The notes beneath the pieces were generated by a model. It made no database searches and was not told the origin of the DNA. It saw only the letters and a program-made list of their open reading frames with translations. Shown in pieces: positions 43,089 to 51,238 of a DNA stretch of 64,000 bases. Positions within the stretch are counted from its first letter, which is position 1, and every line of letters starts with the position of its first letter. The position numbers and the translations under genes were made by a program. The DNA is from Comamonas testosteroni (GTDB taxonomy: Bacteria > Pseudomonadota > Gammaproteobacteria > Burkholderiales > Burkholderiaceae_C): NCBI RefSeq assembly GCF_000761245.1, contig NZ_AWOR01000021.1, positions 1 to 64,000 of the forward strand, written 5' to 3'.

Positions 43089-44732
43089 TCAGCCGATCAC
43101 CTTGGTGGCGGTTTCATCGAGCTTGGGTGGCGTCTCGAAGGTGTGGAACGGAGCCGGAGAAGGCACCTCCCATTCCAGACCTTCGGCCGCTTCCCAGGGC
43201 TTTTGCGGCGCTTTTTCGCCGTGACCGCGCATGGCGGGCCAGACCACGAAGACGAAGAAGTACACCTGCATCAGGCCGAAGCCAAAGCCACCCAAGGACG
43301 CAATCATGTTGAAGTCGGCGAACTGCATGGGGTAGTCGGCATAGCGACGCGGCATGCCGGCCAGACCCAGGAAGTGCATGGGGAAGAAGGTGATGTTGAA
43401 GAAGATCAGCGAGCCCCAGAAGTGGATGCGGCCGCGCGTCTCGGAATACATCACGCCCGTCCACTTGGGCGACCAGTAGTAATAGCCGGCAAACATGGAG
43501 AACAGCGAACCGGCCACCAGCACATAGTGGAAGTGGGCCACCACGTAATAGGTGTCCTGCAGCTGGATGTCGATGGGCGCCATGGACAGGATCAGCCCCG
43601 TGAAGCCGCCCATGGTGAACACGAAGATGAAGCCCACGGCGAACAGCATCGGGGTTTCAAAGCTCATGGAGCCGCGCCACATGGTGGCCGTCCAGTTGAA
43701 CACCTTCACGGCCGTGGGCACGGAGATCAGCATGGTCGCGTACATGAAGAACAGCTGACCCGTGACCGGCATGCCCGTGGTGAACATGTGGTGCGCCCAG
43801 ACGATGAAGGACAGGATGGCAATGGCCGCCACGGCATAGACCATGGAGGTGTAGCCGAACAGCTTCTTGCGGCTGAAGGCGGGCACGATCTGGCTGACGA
43901 TGCCGAAGGCCGGCAAGATCATGATGTAGACCTCGGGGTGGCCGAAGAACCAGAAGATGTGCTGGTACATCACCGGATCGCCGCCGCCTGCAGGGTTGAA
44001 GAAGCTGGTGCCGAAGTGGCGATCGGTCAGCGTCATGGTAATGGCACCGGCCAGCACCGGCATCACGGCGATCAGCAGATAGGCGGTGATCAGCCAGGTC
44101 CAGGCAAACAGCGGCATCTTCATCAGCGTCATGCCGGGCGCGCGCATGTTCAGAATGGTGACGATGATGTTGATCGCACCCATGATGGAGCTGGCGCCCA
44201 TGATGTGCATGGCGAAGATGCTGGTGTCCATGGACGGACCCATCTGCAGCGTCAGCGGCGCATACAGTGTCCAGCCGGCCGCCGGCGCACCACCGGGCAT
44301 GAAGAACGAGCCCACCAGCATGATGCCCGCAGGAATCAGCAGCCAGAAGCTGAAGTTGTTCATGCGCGCAAACGCCATGTCGGACGCGCCGATCTGCAGC
44401 GGCAACATCCAGTTCGCGAAGCCCACGAAGGCCGGCATGATGGCGCCGAACACCATGATCAGGCCGTGCATGGTGGTGAGCTGGTTGAACAGCTCGGGGT
44501 TGACGATCTGCAGACCGGGCTCGAACAGCTCGGCACGGATCAGCATGGCCAGAATGCCTCCCACCATCAGCATGGTGAAGGAGAACAGCAGGTACATCGT
44601 GCCGATGTCCTTGTGATTGGTGGCAAACAGCCAGCGGCGCCAGCCCGATGGCATGGCGTGGTGATGGTCGTCGTGCCCATGGTCGTGACCATGGCCCTCG
44701 TGGGTGTGGACGGGAGGAACTACGGCGCTCAT
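43089..44732 (-). CDS. ctaD: Cytochrome c oxidase subunit I
   Basis: A 547-residue twelve-helix catalytic subunit. Landmarks are the His-rich N-terminus, [29 protein letters not shown] (heme a ligand region, in pieces), [18 protein letters not shown] with the His-Tyr pair of Cu[12 protein letters not shown], and [11 protein letters not shown] with the heme ligands. It pumps protons and reduces O2 to water. GGAG lies about 10 bases before the ATG. Members with HPEVY are A-family oxidases. Confidence 0.97.
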   Translation of the reverse strand: MSAVVPPVHTHEGHGHDHGHDDHHHAMPSGWRRWLFATNHKDIGTMYLLFSFTMLMVGGILAMLIRAELFEPGLQIVNPELFNQLTTMHGLIMVFGAIMPAFVGFANWMLPLQIGASDMAFARMNNFSFWLLIPAGIMLVGSFFMPGGAPAAGWTLYAPLTLQMGPSMDTSIFAMHIMGASSIMGAINIIVTILNMRAPGMTLMKMPLFAWTWLITAYLLIAVMPVLAGAITMTLTDRHFGTSFFNPAGGGDPVMYQHIFWFFGHPEVYIMILPAFGIVSQIVPAFSRKKLFGYTSMVYAVAAIAILSFIVWAHHMFTTGMPVTGQLFFMYATMLISVPTAVKVFNWTATMWRGSMSFETPMLFAVGFIFVFTMGGFTGLILSMAPIDIQLQDTYYVVAHFHYVLVAGSLFSMFAGYYYWSPKWTGVMYSETRGRIHFWGSLIFFNITFFPMHFLGLAGMPRRYADYPMQFADFNMIASLGGFGFGLMQVYFFVFVVWPAMRGHGEKAPQKPWEAAEGLEWEVPSPAPFHTFETPPKLDETATKVIG

Positions 44733-44766
44733 ATTCTTTTCTCCAATCGGTCTCTATACCCGGGGC

Positions 44767-46356
44767 TTACTTCGCGGCCGTGATGTCAACACGGCGTGCC
44801 TGCTGGTCCGCGCCTGCCGCAGCCGTGATGGTCTCGGGCTTGCGCAGCTCGATGCGGTCACCGGCAATGCCGCTGTCCTCCAGCAGCTTGGCCACGGCCT
44901 TGGCTCGCTCCTTGGCCAGCTCCGCGTTCTTGTCGGCGTTGCCGGTGGAGTCCACAAAGCCCGACAGAGCAATCTTGCCGTCCTTGTGGGCACTCCAGTA
45001 CTCGGCCGCCTTCTTCACCGCAGCCTGAGCCTTGTCATCCAGCACGCTCTTGCCGGTCTCGAAAAAGACTTGATAAGGGCCGGCGTCGCTGGCAGCAGCG
45101 GCTGCACCTTGCGCAGGGGCGGCAGACGCAGGGGCTGCAGAGTCAGCAGCAGGAGCTGCGGGTGCAGCACTGCCGCCGCCTTCCGGAAACTTGCCGCCAC
45201 GCGCAGCCACGAACTGGGCGGGCTGAACCAGCTGGCCGGTCTGGTTGCTCCAATGGTTCTTGGCAAAGGTCACCACTGCGGCCAGTTCGGTGTCGCTCAA
45301 TTGCTTCCAGGCCGGCATGGCACCGTTGGCGCGGCCTTCGAGCACGGCATGCATCATGTCGGCCGTGGGGCCCAGCACCACGGGACTGCCGTCCAGCGGC
45401 TTGATGGGCCCGGCTCCCTTGCCATTGGCCTGGTGGCAGGCTGCACAGTTGGCGGCATAGACTTTTTCGCCACGTGCCACCAGATCGGCCAGCACCCAGA
45501 CCTTGTTCGGATCATCGGCCTTGGCAGCCAGCTTCTTCTTTTCTTCGGCCACCCAGGCGCTGTAGGCTTCGGCAGACAGCACCTTCACATGGATGGGCAT
45601 GTAGGCATGCTCCTTGCCGCACAACTCGGCACACTGGCCGTAGTAGTCGCCGGTCTTCTCGGCCTTGAACCAGGTATCGCGCACAAAGCCGGGAATCGCG
45701 TCCTGCTTGATGCCAAAGGCCGGCACCATGAAGGAGTGGATCACATCGTTGGCCGTGGTGATGATGCGCACCTTCTTGCCCACGGGCACGACCAGCGGGT
45801 TGTCGACCCTGAGCAGGTAGTCGTTGGGCGCATTGCTCACATCGCCGCTGTTGGACATCTGGCGCTGGGCGTTGTCCAGCGTGGAAACAAAGCCCAGGCC
45901 TTCGCCCTCGCCGCTCAGATAGTCATAACCCCATTTCCACTGATAGCCGGTGGCCTTGATGGTGAGGTCGGCATTGGTCGTGTCCTTCTGTGCCACCAGC
46001 ACCTTGGTGGCGGGCAGCGCCATCAGAATCACGATGATGAAGGGAGCCACCGTCCAGGCCACTTCCACCTTGACCGATTCATGGAAGTTCGCGGCCTTGG
46101 CACCCTGGGATTTGCGGTGCTTCCAGATGGAATAGAACATCACCCCGAACACCGCGATGAAGATCACCGTGCAGATGATGAGCATCATCCAGTGCAGCCA
46201 GTGCTGTTCCACGGCAATGCGTGTCACAGGTGGATGCAGATTGAGCTGGTTGACGGCAGGGCCTCCCGGCAGATCCTGCGCCGCATAGGCCATGGAACTA
46301 CCCCATGCCGCCAAGGCCAAACTCCAGGGAACCAGCTTGGTGGAAATGTTTTTCAT
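44767..46356 (-). CDS. ctaC: Cytochrome c oxidase subunit II fused to cytochrome c and an OmpA-like domain
   Basis: A 529-residue protein: signal peptide (to AYAAQ), two transmembrane helices, cupredoxin CuA domain with DVIHSFMVPAFG and YYGQCAELCGKEHAYMPIHV, then a class I cytochrome c domain (NCAACHQANGKGAG, GAMPAWKQLSDTELAAVV) as in caa3-type subunits. After an Ala/Pro linker (about 397-425) a C-terminal OmpA-like peptidoglycan-binding domain follows (YQVFFETGKSVLDDKAQAAV, LSGFVDSTGNADKNAELAKER). ATG 46356 is used; GTG 46365 is possible. First gene of the oxidase operon. Confidence 0.95.
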   Translation of the reverse strand: MKNISTKLVPWSLALAAWGSSMAYAAQDLPGGPAVNQLNLHPPVTRIAVEQHWLHWMMLIICTVIFIAVFGVMFYSIWKHRKSQGAKAANFHESVKVEVAWTVAPFIIVILMALPATKVLVAQKDTTNADLTIKATGYQWKWGYDYLSGEGEGLGFVSTLDNAQRQMSNSGDVSNAPNDYLLRVDNPLVVPVGKKVRIITTANDVIHSFMVPAFGIKQDAIPGFVRDTWFKAEKTGDYYGQCAELCGKEHAYMPIHVKVLSAEAYSAWVAEEKKKLAAKADDPNKVWVLADLVARGEKVYAANCAACHQANGKGAGPIKPLDGSPVVLGPTADMMHAVLEGRANGAMPAWKQLSDTELAAVVTFAKNHWSNQTGQLVQPAQFVAARGGKFPEGGGSAAPAAPAADSAAPASAAPAQGAAAAASDAGPYQVFFETGKSVLDDKAQAAVKKAAEYWSAHKDGKIALSGFVDSTGNADKNAELAKERAKAVAKLLEDSGIAGDRIELRKPETITAAAGADQQARRVDITAAK

Positions 46357-46935
46357 CGTTTTCACTTACCTCTAAGCCTCAGTTGTCCACTCGCTCACAC
46401 CGCTTCCACCTTGGCTGGCCAGAAGGCTGTGACACTCACACTACCTCGCGAACTTCAACGCAGCATGCCCCAGAATTTGATAGCACTGTCTGCGCGCATT
46501 CACTAATGCATGTACCGGAAACCCATGCCAATCGACCTTGCGCAAGCGGGCCTGACCGGACTTGAAACTCGTACTGGCAAGCGCATCTCACGGCAAGTGC
46601 CGGACATGGCTGAAACTGGCCTGGCAGCCAAGACAGAAGGGGAGAAGATGGGACGCCCCGGCACCGCGACAACCGCCGGGCACAGGGATGCGTCAGCGCA
46701 GCAAAAGGCTGGCTTGTGGTGATGATGAAATGCGAAAACCGGCCGCTGTAGAACCCGCTGGCCAGTCCCCTTGGCAAAGCGAAACACCCGATATCTCCCC
46801 TGGCGGCTTGGGCCGCACTGTCTGTTTTCCTTCAGGCAGGAGAGAAGCCCGAAAGATTGCTGCTATCCATGAAATAACTTGGGGAAATTGTAGGCAGCTT
46901 TGCGTCGAATCAATGACTGGAAAACGACAGATGTG
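46357..46935. other. Intergenic stretch upstream of the oxidase operon
   Basis: About 580 bases between the coxB start and the end of the methyltransferase gene, both on the minus strand. Short frames exist on both strands but none shows family features. It must hold the oxidase operon promoter and probably the methyltransferase terminator. I could not point to a convincing promoter or hairpin. Confidence 0.5.
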
Positions 46936-47844
46936 CTATCGCAAACCCGTGTTGCGCGGTTGCTTGAGCATGGCCTTCATGTCTTCCAGCGACACGGCGC
47001 TGTTGGCCTCCAGACGCAGCTTGGGCTGCGGTTTGTAGGCGTGGCCATAGACGATCTCGAAGGTCAGCGAGAGCTGGCCATCGGGCTGCTTGTCGGCCCA
47101 GCGCTCCGCCATTTTCTGCAGCAGCTCGGCCTTCCAGCCACGGCCGCGCAGGCCGGCAAAACGCCCGGGGTGCAGATTGCGGCCCAGTTCGCGCAGCTCC
47201 TGCAATAGACGCTGCGGCGTGGCAAAGGTCAGGGTGATGCGCTCCATGTCCATCACCGGTTCGGCAAAGCCGGATTGCACCAGCATGTCGCCCCAGTCAT
47301 GCATATCGGTAAACGTATGACCTGCCGGGCCCCAGCCCAGTTCGGCGTAGAGCCGATGCAGCTGCTGCACCGTATCCGGCCCGAGGCAGGAGAACATGAC
47401 ATAGCCGTCGACCTTGAGGGCCTTGTGCCAGCGCTCGATCAGGGTCTGCGGATCGGCGGCCGTATGCAGCAGCATATTGGCCCAGAGCATGTCCATGCTG
47501 GCATCTGCTGGCGCCCCCATCTGCACGGCAGCCCCCTTCCAGCGCGAGAGCTGCCACCAGCGGCTTCCGAGCTTGTCCTGGGCCACGGCCTCGCGGCGGG
47601 CTACGGGTTCATAGATCGTGCATTCGGCCTGCGGATAGCGCTCGCGCAGCAGATGGTGAGCCTGCATGCCGCCGCGAGTCGGCTCCCAGTGGCACCATTT
47701 CTCAGGCGGCTTCACTATCCAGTCCAGGCGCTGCTGCATGCGACTGGCCACCTCTTCGTGCAACCACGGGGATTCGGCCGGAGCGGCCATTTGCCAATGG
47801 TTTGCAGCTGCAGAATCAATTGTTGGAGGCAGGACGTGGGACAT
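46936..47844 (-). CDS. BioC-like SAM-dependent methyltransferase
   Basis: A 302-residue class I methyltransferase. The SAM-binding part is degenerate in motif I (WCHWEPTRGGMQAHHLL, ECTIYEPVA), then DMLWANMLLHTAADPQTLIERWHKALKVDGYVMFSCLGPDTVQQL follows in overlapping pieces, and the C-terminal HDWGDMLVQSGFAEPVMDMERITLTF matches BioC/biotin-synthesis methyltransferases. BioC masks malonyl-ACP as a methyl ester; the missing glycine-rich motif leaves activity uncertain. MSHVLPP at 47844 is chosen as start. Divergent from comF. Confidence 0.75.
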   Translation of the reverse strand: MSHVLPPTIDSAAANHWQMAAPAESPWLHEEVASRMQQRLDWIVKPPEKWCHWEPTRGGMQAHHLLRERYPQAECTIYEPVARREAVAQDKLGSRWWQLSRWKGAAVQMGAPADASMDMLWANMLLHTAADPQTLIERWHKALKVDGYVMFSCLGPDTVQQLHRLYAELGWGPAGHTFTDMHDWGDMLVQSGFAEPVMDMERITLTFATPQRLLQELRELGRNLHPGRFAGLRGRGWKAELLQKMAERWADKQPDGQLSLTFEIVYGHAYKPQPKLRLEANSAVSLEDMKAMLKQPRNTGLR

Positions 47845-47910
47845 GGGCAGACAAAAGCAGGCAGAGAGTCGAGCAAGCGAGCCGCTCGCCAACTACCGGA
47901 GTGAAGATCA

Positions 47911-48675
47911 ATGCGGCGCGAGTATATTGATTCCATGCCCGACCTTCATGCGACATGGCTTTCACACCTTCGCCGCCAGCAGCAGCGTTGGATGGATGCC
48001 TTGCCCAGCCAGTGCGCAGTCTGTGGACGCTGGCCGGGGCCACGCATCTGCCGCGACTGCCATGCACGCTGGGCTCAGCACAAGCACCGCTGCCACAGCT
48101 GTGCCCTGCCGCTGCCCGCTCTGGTCAGCCTCTGCGGCAACTGCCTCAAGCAACCACCCCGACTCAAGCGCTGCACCGCCGCGCTGGACTATGCCTACCC
48201 CTGGCAAAACCTCATCACACGCTACAAATTTCAGGCCGATCTGGGGTTGGCACGCAGCCTGGGCAGGCTGATGGCCAGTCACCCCGACGTCAGGGAGCAG
48301 TTGCGGGCCTGCGATGCCTTGCTGCCCATGCCGGCCTCCGCACAGCGCGTGCGCGAGCGCGGCTTTGACCACAGCCTGCTGCTGGCACGCTCCCTCTCGG
48401 AGCAATACGACAGGCCTTTGCCCTTGCTGAGCGAGGCTGTGCAACGCCAACATCTGGAGCTGCCCCAACATGCCTCCAGCCGGGAACAAAGACTGCGCCA
48501 GCTGCGCGGCATTTTCAGCCTCGCTCCGGCTCGACAGGCTCTGGTGAAAGGACGGGAGATTTTGCTGCTCGACGACGTGATGACCACCGGTGCCACGCTG
48601 GATGCACTGGCAGGCAGCTTGTTGTCGGCCGGCGCGGCATCGGTCAGCGCCGTCGTGCTGGCACGCACGCCTTGA
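47911..48675 (+). CDS. comF: ComF-family phosphoribosyltransferase-like protein
   Basis: A 254-residue protein. Its N-terminal zinc-finger region contains four CxxC pairs (CAVC, CRDC, CHSC, CGNC), and the C-terminal type I phosphoribosyltransferase fold contains the PRPP loop ILLLDDVMTTGATLDAL and MPASAQRVRERGFDHSLLLAR. ComF/GntX proteins act in DNA uptake or nutrient use. GGAG lies 9 bases before ATG 47911; ATG 47935 is a possible alternative. Confidence 0.88.
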   Translation: MRREYIDSMPDLHATWLSHLRRQQQRWMDALPSQCAVCGRWPGPRICRDCHARWAQHKHRCHSCALPLPALVSLCGNCLKQPPRLKRCTAALDYAYPWQNLITRYKFQADLGLARSLGRLMASHPDVREQLRACDALLPMPASAQRVRERGFDHSLLLARSLSEQYDRPLPLLSEAVQRQHLELPQHASSREQRLRQLRGIFSLAPARQALVKGREILLLDDVMTTGATLDALAGSLLSAGAASVSAVVLARTP

Positions 48676-48746
48676 CCCATATTCGCCAGTCTGGAACTGC
48701 GGAGGCGGCCAGCGTGGGTAAAAGCCGGGCTGCACAATAGCGCCCC

Positions 48747-49241
48747 ATGTTTCATATCGTTCTTGTGGCGCCCGAGATCCCTCCCAACACGGGCAATGTC
48801 ATCCGTCTGGCCGCCAATACGGGCTGCAGCCTGCATCTGATCGAGCCGCTGGGCTTTTCCATGGAAGACCGGCATATGCGCCGCGCCGGACTGGACTATC
48901 ACGAGTACGCCAATGTGGCCCGCCACGCCAGTTGGGACGACTTCCTCGAAACCTGTCAGCCGCAGCGCGACCGCATGTTCGCCATGACCACGCATAGCAG
49001 CAGCCCGGCCCATGCCATGGAATTCAAAGCTGGCGACTGGCTGGTCTTTGGTTCTGAAAGCAAGGGACTGCCACCCGAGGTGCGCGCCCAGTTCCCCAAC
49101 GAGCAGCGACTGCGCCTGCCCATGCTGGCATCTCAGCGCAGCCTGAACCTATCCAATGCCGTTGCTGTGACGGTGTTCGAAGCCTGGCGCCAGCAGGGCT
49201 TCGCGGGTGCTGCCCTTGCAGAGCCCAAGACGCCTCTTTAA
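48747..49241 (+). CDS. trmL: tRNA (cytidine(34)-2'-O)-methyltransferase TrmL
   Basis: A 164-residue SPOUT-class methyltransferase that 2'-O-methylates the wobble base of tRNA-Leu. The start FHIVLVAPEIPPNTGNVIRL, the motif LVFGSESKGLPPEV, and the knot-forming end LPMLASQRSLNLSNAVAVTVFEAWRQ are characteristic. It follows comF by 71 bases. An inverted repeat CTTATTGT/ACAATAAG (49249-49277) lies just after the stop; it lacks a T run. Confidence 0.93.
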   Translation: MFHIVLVAPEIPPNTGNVIRLAANTGCSLHLIEPLGFSMEDRHMRRAGLDYHEYANVARHASWDDFLETCQPQRDRMFAMTTHSSSPAHAMEFKAGDWLVFGSESKGLPPEVRAQFPNEQRLRLPMLASQRSLNLSNAVAVTVFEAWRQQGFAGAALAEPKTPL

Positions 49242-49393
49242 GTTCCCGCTTATTGTCTCTATTTTCGGAACAATAAGTTGCGCAACAGGGGGTTTTTCTC
49301 GCAATTAGATCGTCCTAAAGTACGACACATGGACTTGCAGCCGACCGACGATATCCGCCAGGACTGCAGGCCCGACGTACCAAAGGACGAATC

Positions 49394-49702
49394 ATGAAAT
49401 ACGCCAACCGCTTTGCCATCGTTGCCGCCCTGGCCATGTCTGCCGCCGCTGCACAGGCTGCAAGCTTTGACTTCACCGGCGATCACTACCCTCCCGAAGT
49501 TGCAGGTCAGTCCACCCTGACCCGTGCCCAGGTCAATGCCCAGGTGCAGGACGCCATGGCCAAGGGCCAGCTGCAGCTCGTTGGCGATGCCTATCTGCCC
49601 CTGTCCCAGCAACAGCAATCCAGCAACCTCAGCCGTGAGCAAGTGCGCCAGGAAACCATTGCCGCAGGCAAGGCCGGTTTGCTGGACAACTATGGCGAAT
49701 GA
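49394..49702 (+). CDS. DUF4148 periplasmic protein
   Basis: A 102-residue secreted protein: signal peptide MKYANRFAIVAALAMSAAAA with cleavage near AQA-AS, then the DUF4148 pattern STLTRAQVNAQVQDAMAKGQL and LSREQVRQETIAAGKAG. Such small proteins occur in many copies in Burkholderiales; function unknown. AAAGGACGA lies before the ATG. A terminator follows. Confidence 0.85.
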   Translation: MKYANRFAIVAALAMSAAAAQAASFDFTGDHYPPEVAGQSTLTRAQVNAQVQDAMAKGQLQLVGDAYLPLSQQQQSSNLSREQVRQETIAAGKAGLLDNYGE

Positions 49703-49747
49703 CGGACTGTGCGCAGCACCCTGCTGTGCAAGGTGCGGCTCAATAAC

Positions 49748-49780
49748 AAAGCCCCAAGGCAGAAGCCAAGGGGCTTTTTT
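49748..49780 (+). terminator. Rho-independent terminator after the DUF4148 gene
   Basis: AAGCCCC (49749-49755) pairs with GGGGCTT (49770-49776), followed by TTTTTT overlapping the stem to 49780. It lies between the convergent DUF4148 and maoC genes and serves at least the plus strand. Confidence 0.8.
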
Positions 49781-49805
49781 CATGGCTTGAAAATTACGCC
49801 GCGAA

Positions 49806-50270
49806 TCAGGCCGCCGCACCAAAGCTGCGCGCCAGCGACTCGGCCACGCACACAGGCTTGTCGCTACCTTCGCGCTCCACCGTCACCAGCCAGGTCATCT
49901 GAATACCCTCAGGCTCGATGCGTTCCGCCGCCTGCAAGGTCATGCGCGCCCGCAAGCGGCTATTGACGGGAACCGGGGCCATGAAGCGCACACGGTTGAG
50001 CCCGTAGTTCACCCCCATCTTGGCGCCTTCGATCTTGAAAGTGCCTTCGAAGAACTTGGGCAGCAGGGACAGCGTGAGAAAGCCATGGGCAATCGGCGCG
50101 CCGAACGGCCCCTGGGCTGCACGCTCGGGATCGGTATGGATCCACTGCTGATCGCCCGTGGCATCGGCAAACATTTGAATCTGGGCCTGTGTGATGGTGA
50201 TCCAGTCGCTGACGGCGACTTCCTGCCCAATCGAGGCCAGCACTTCGGAGTAGGAGCGAAAGGTTTTCAT
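49806..50270 (-). CDS. MaoC-family (R)-enoyl-CoA hydratase-like protein
   Basis: A 154-residue hot-dog-fold protein. The hydratase-2 motif ITQAQIQMFADATGDQQWIHTDPERA carries the catalytic Asp/His pair, and GAPIAHGFLTLSLLPKFF follows. Family members hydrate trans-2-enoyl-CoA to (R)-3-hydroxyacyl-CoA or act as dehydratases. It is a single gene; substrate unknown. Confidence 0.88.
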   Translation of the reverse strand: MKTFRSYSEVLASIGQEVAVSDWITITQAQIQMFADATGDQQWIHTDPERAAQGPFGAPIAHGFLTLSLLPKFFEGTFKIEGAKMGVNYGLNRVRFMAPVPVNSRLRARMTLQAAERIEPEGIQMTWLVTVEREGSDKPVCVAESLARSFGAAA

Positions 50271-50402
50271 GCCCCCAATGTAGAAGCCCCCTGCCCTGCG
50301 CCATGTCTGACGCGGGACAAGGGGCTTACCCTAGATTATTCGATCAAATATGCCGCTGGCTCAATCTATTCATACGCTGGCAGCTATGCTTTTCAAAGCG
50401 GA

Positions 50403-51035
50403 TCAGGCTTCGCTGGAGCGCTGAACAAAGAACAGGCCTGTGCCCACCGCCATCAGCAGGCCGCCGAAGACGCGGTTCTGATTGCGCATGGCGCGTGCGC
50501 TGCGCATCAGGCCACGCAAGGCGCTGGCACCTGCGGCATAGCTATGCATCACCGTGGTGTCCACGGCCAGCATGGTCACGGCCAGAATGGCCAGTTGTGG
50601 AGCCAGTGGACGGCTGGTGGTCATGAACTGGGGCAGCACGGCGACCATGAAGATGATGCCCTTGGGGTTGGTGGCATTGGTCAGAAAGCCCGTCAGCACG
50701 CGCTTTTTGAGACTGGCCTCGGGCACTGCCTCTTGCGCAGCCAGCGGCGAGCCGCCCGAGCGCCACTGGCTGATGCCCAGATAGATCAGATAGCCAGCGC
50801 CCACGATCTTGACGGCATTGAAAGCCCACTCGGACGCCATGAGCAGCGAGCCCACGCCGGCACCTGCTATCAACAAGATGAGCAACAGCCCGAGCTGCAG
50901 ACCCATTATGGTGGCGCTGGTCTTGCGCACACCGTAGGACAGACCATGGCTCATGGACAGCACAGCCCCCGACCCCGGGGAGACCGCGATGATCCAGGAG
51001 GCCACAAAAAAAGCAAACCACGTGTGCAGATCCAT
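50403..51035 (-). CDS. LysE/RhtB-family amino-acid exporter
   Basis: A 210-residue six-helix membrane protein with the family start WFAFFVASWIIAVSPGSGAVLSMSHGLSYG in overlapping pieces, IVGAGYLIYLGISQWRSG, and GFLTNATNPKGIIFMVAVLPQF. It exports amino acids or derivatives such as homoserine lactones. ATG 51035 is chosen with GGAG 5 bases upstream; GTG 51041 would add two residues. Confidence 0.9.
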   Translation of the reverse strand: MDLHTWFAFFVASWIIAVSPGSGAVLSMSHGLSYGVRKTSATIMGLQLGLLLILLIAGAGVGSLLMASEWAFNAVKIVGAGYLIYLGISQWRSGGSPLAAQEAVPEASLKKRVLTGFLTNATNPKGIIFMVAVLPQFMTTSRPLAPQLAILAVTMLAVDTTVMHSYAAGASALRGLMRSARAMRNQNRVFGGLLMAVGTGLFFVQRSSEA

Positions 51036-51238
51036 ACTCACTCCAAACGCCGATCTTCAGCGCCAGTCACAAAACGACTATCTTAAAAGTTGCGCTGTCA
51101 ACTTGCAGACGCATGGTTGACCAGGCGCTATAAGCACTAGGCAAACATTCGTGCCTTTTTCTTTCTGTCAAAAATCTGACGCTTGGCTGCGGGTGCCAAA
51201 ATGGAATCTCTCTAGGGTTAACACCACATAACATTCCC

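Noticed and set aside
42498..44783. A 761-codon open frame on the plus strand
   Set aside because: Antisense to coxA and ctaG, with a His/Gly/Asp-rich translation typical of a shadow frame.
44704..46506. A 600-codon open frame on the plus strand
   Set aside because: Antisense to the well-supported coxB fusion gene; no recognisable motif.
46510..47038. Short plus-strand frames upstream of the oxidase operon
   Set aside because: No ribosome site, no domain signature, and mutual overlap in different frames; treated as non-coding.
49249..49277. CTTATTGT/ACAATAAG inverted repeat after trmL
   Set aside because: Perfect 8-bp arms but a 13-base loop and no T run; not convincing as a terminator and no regulator context.
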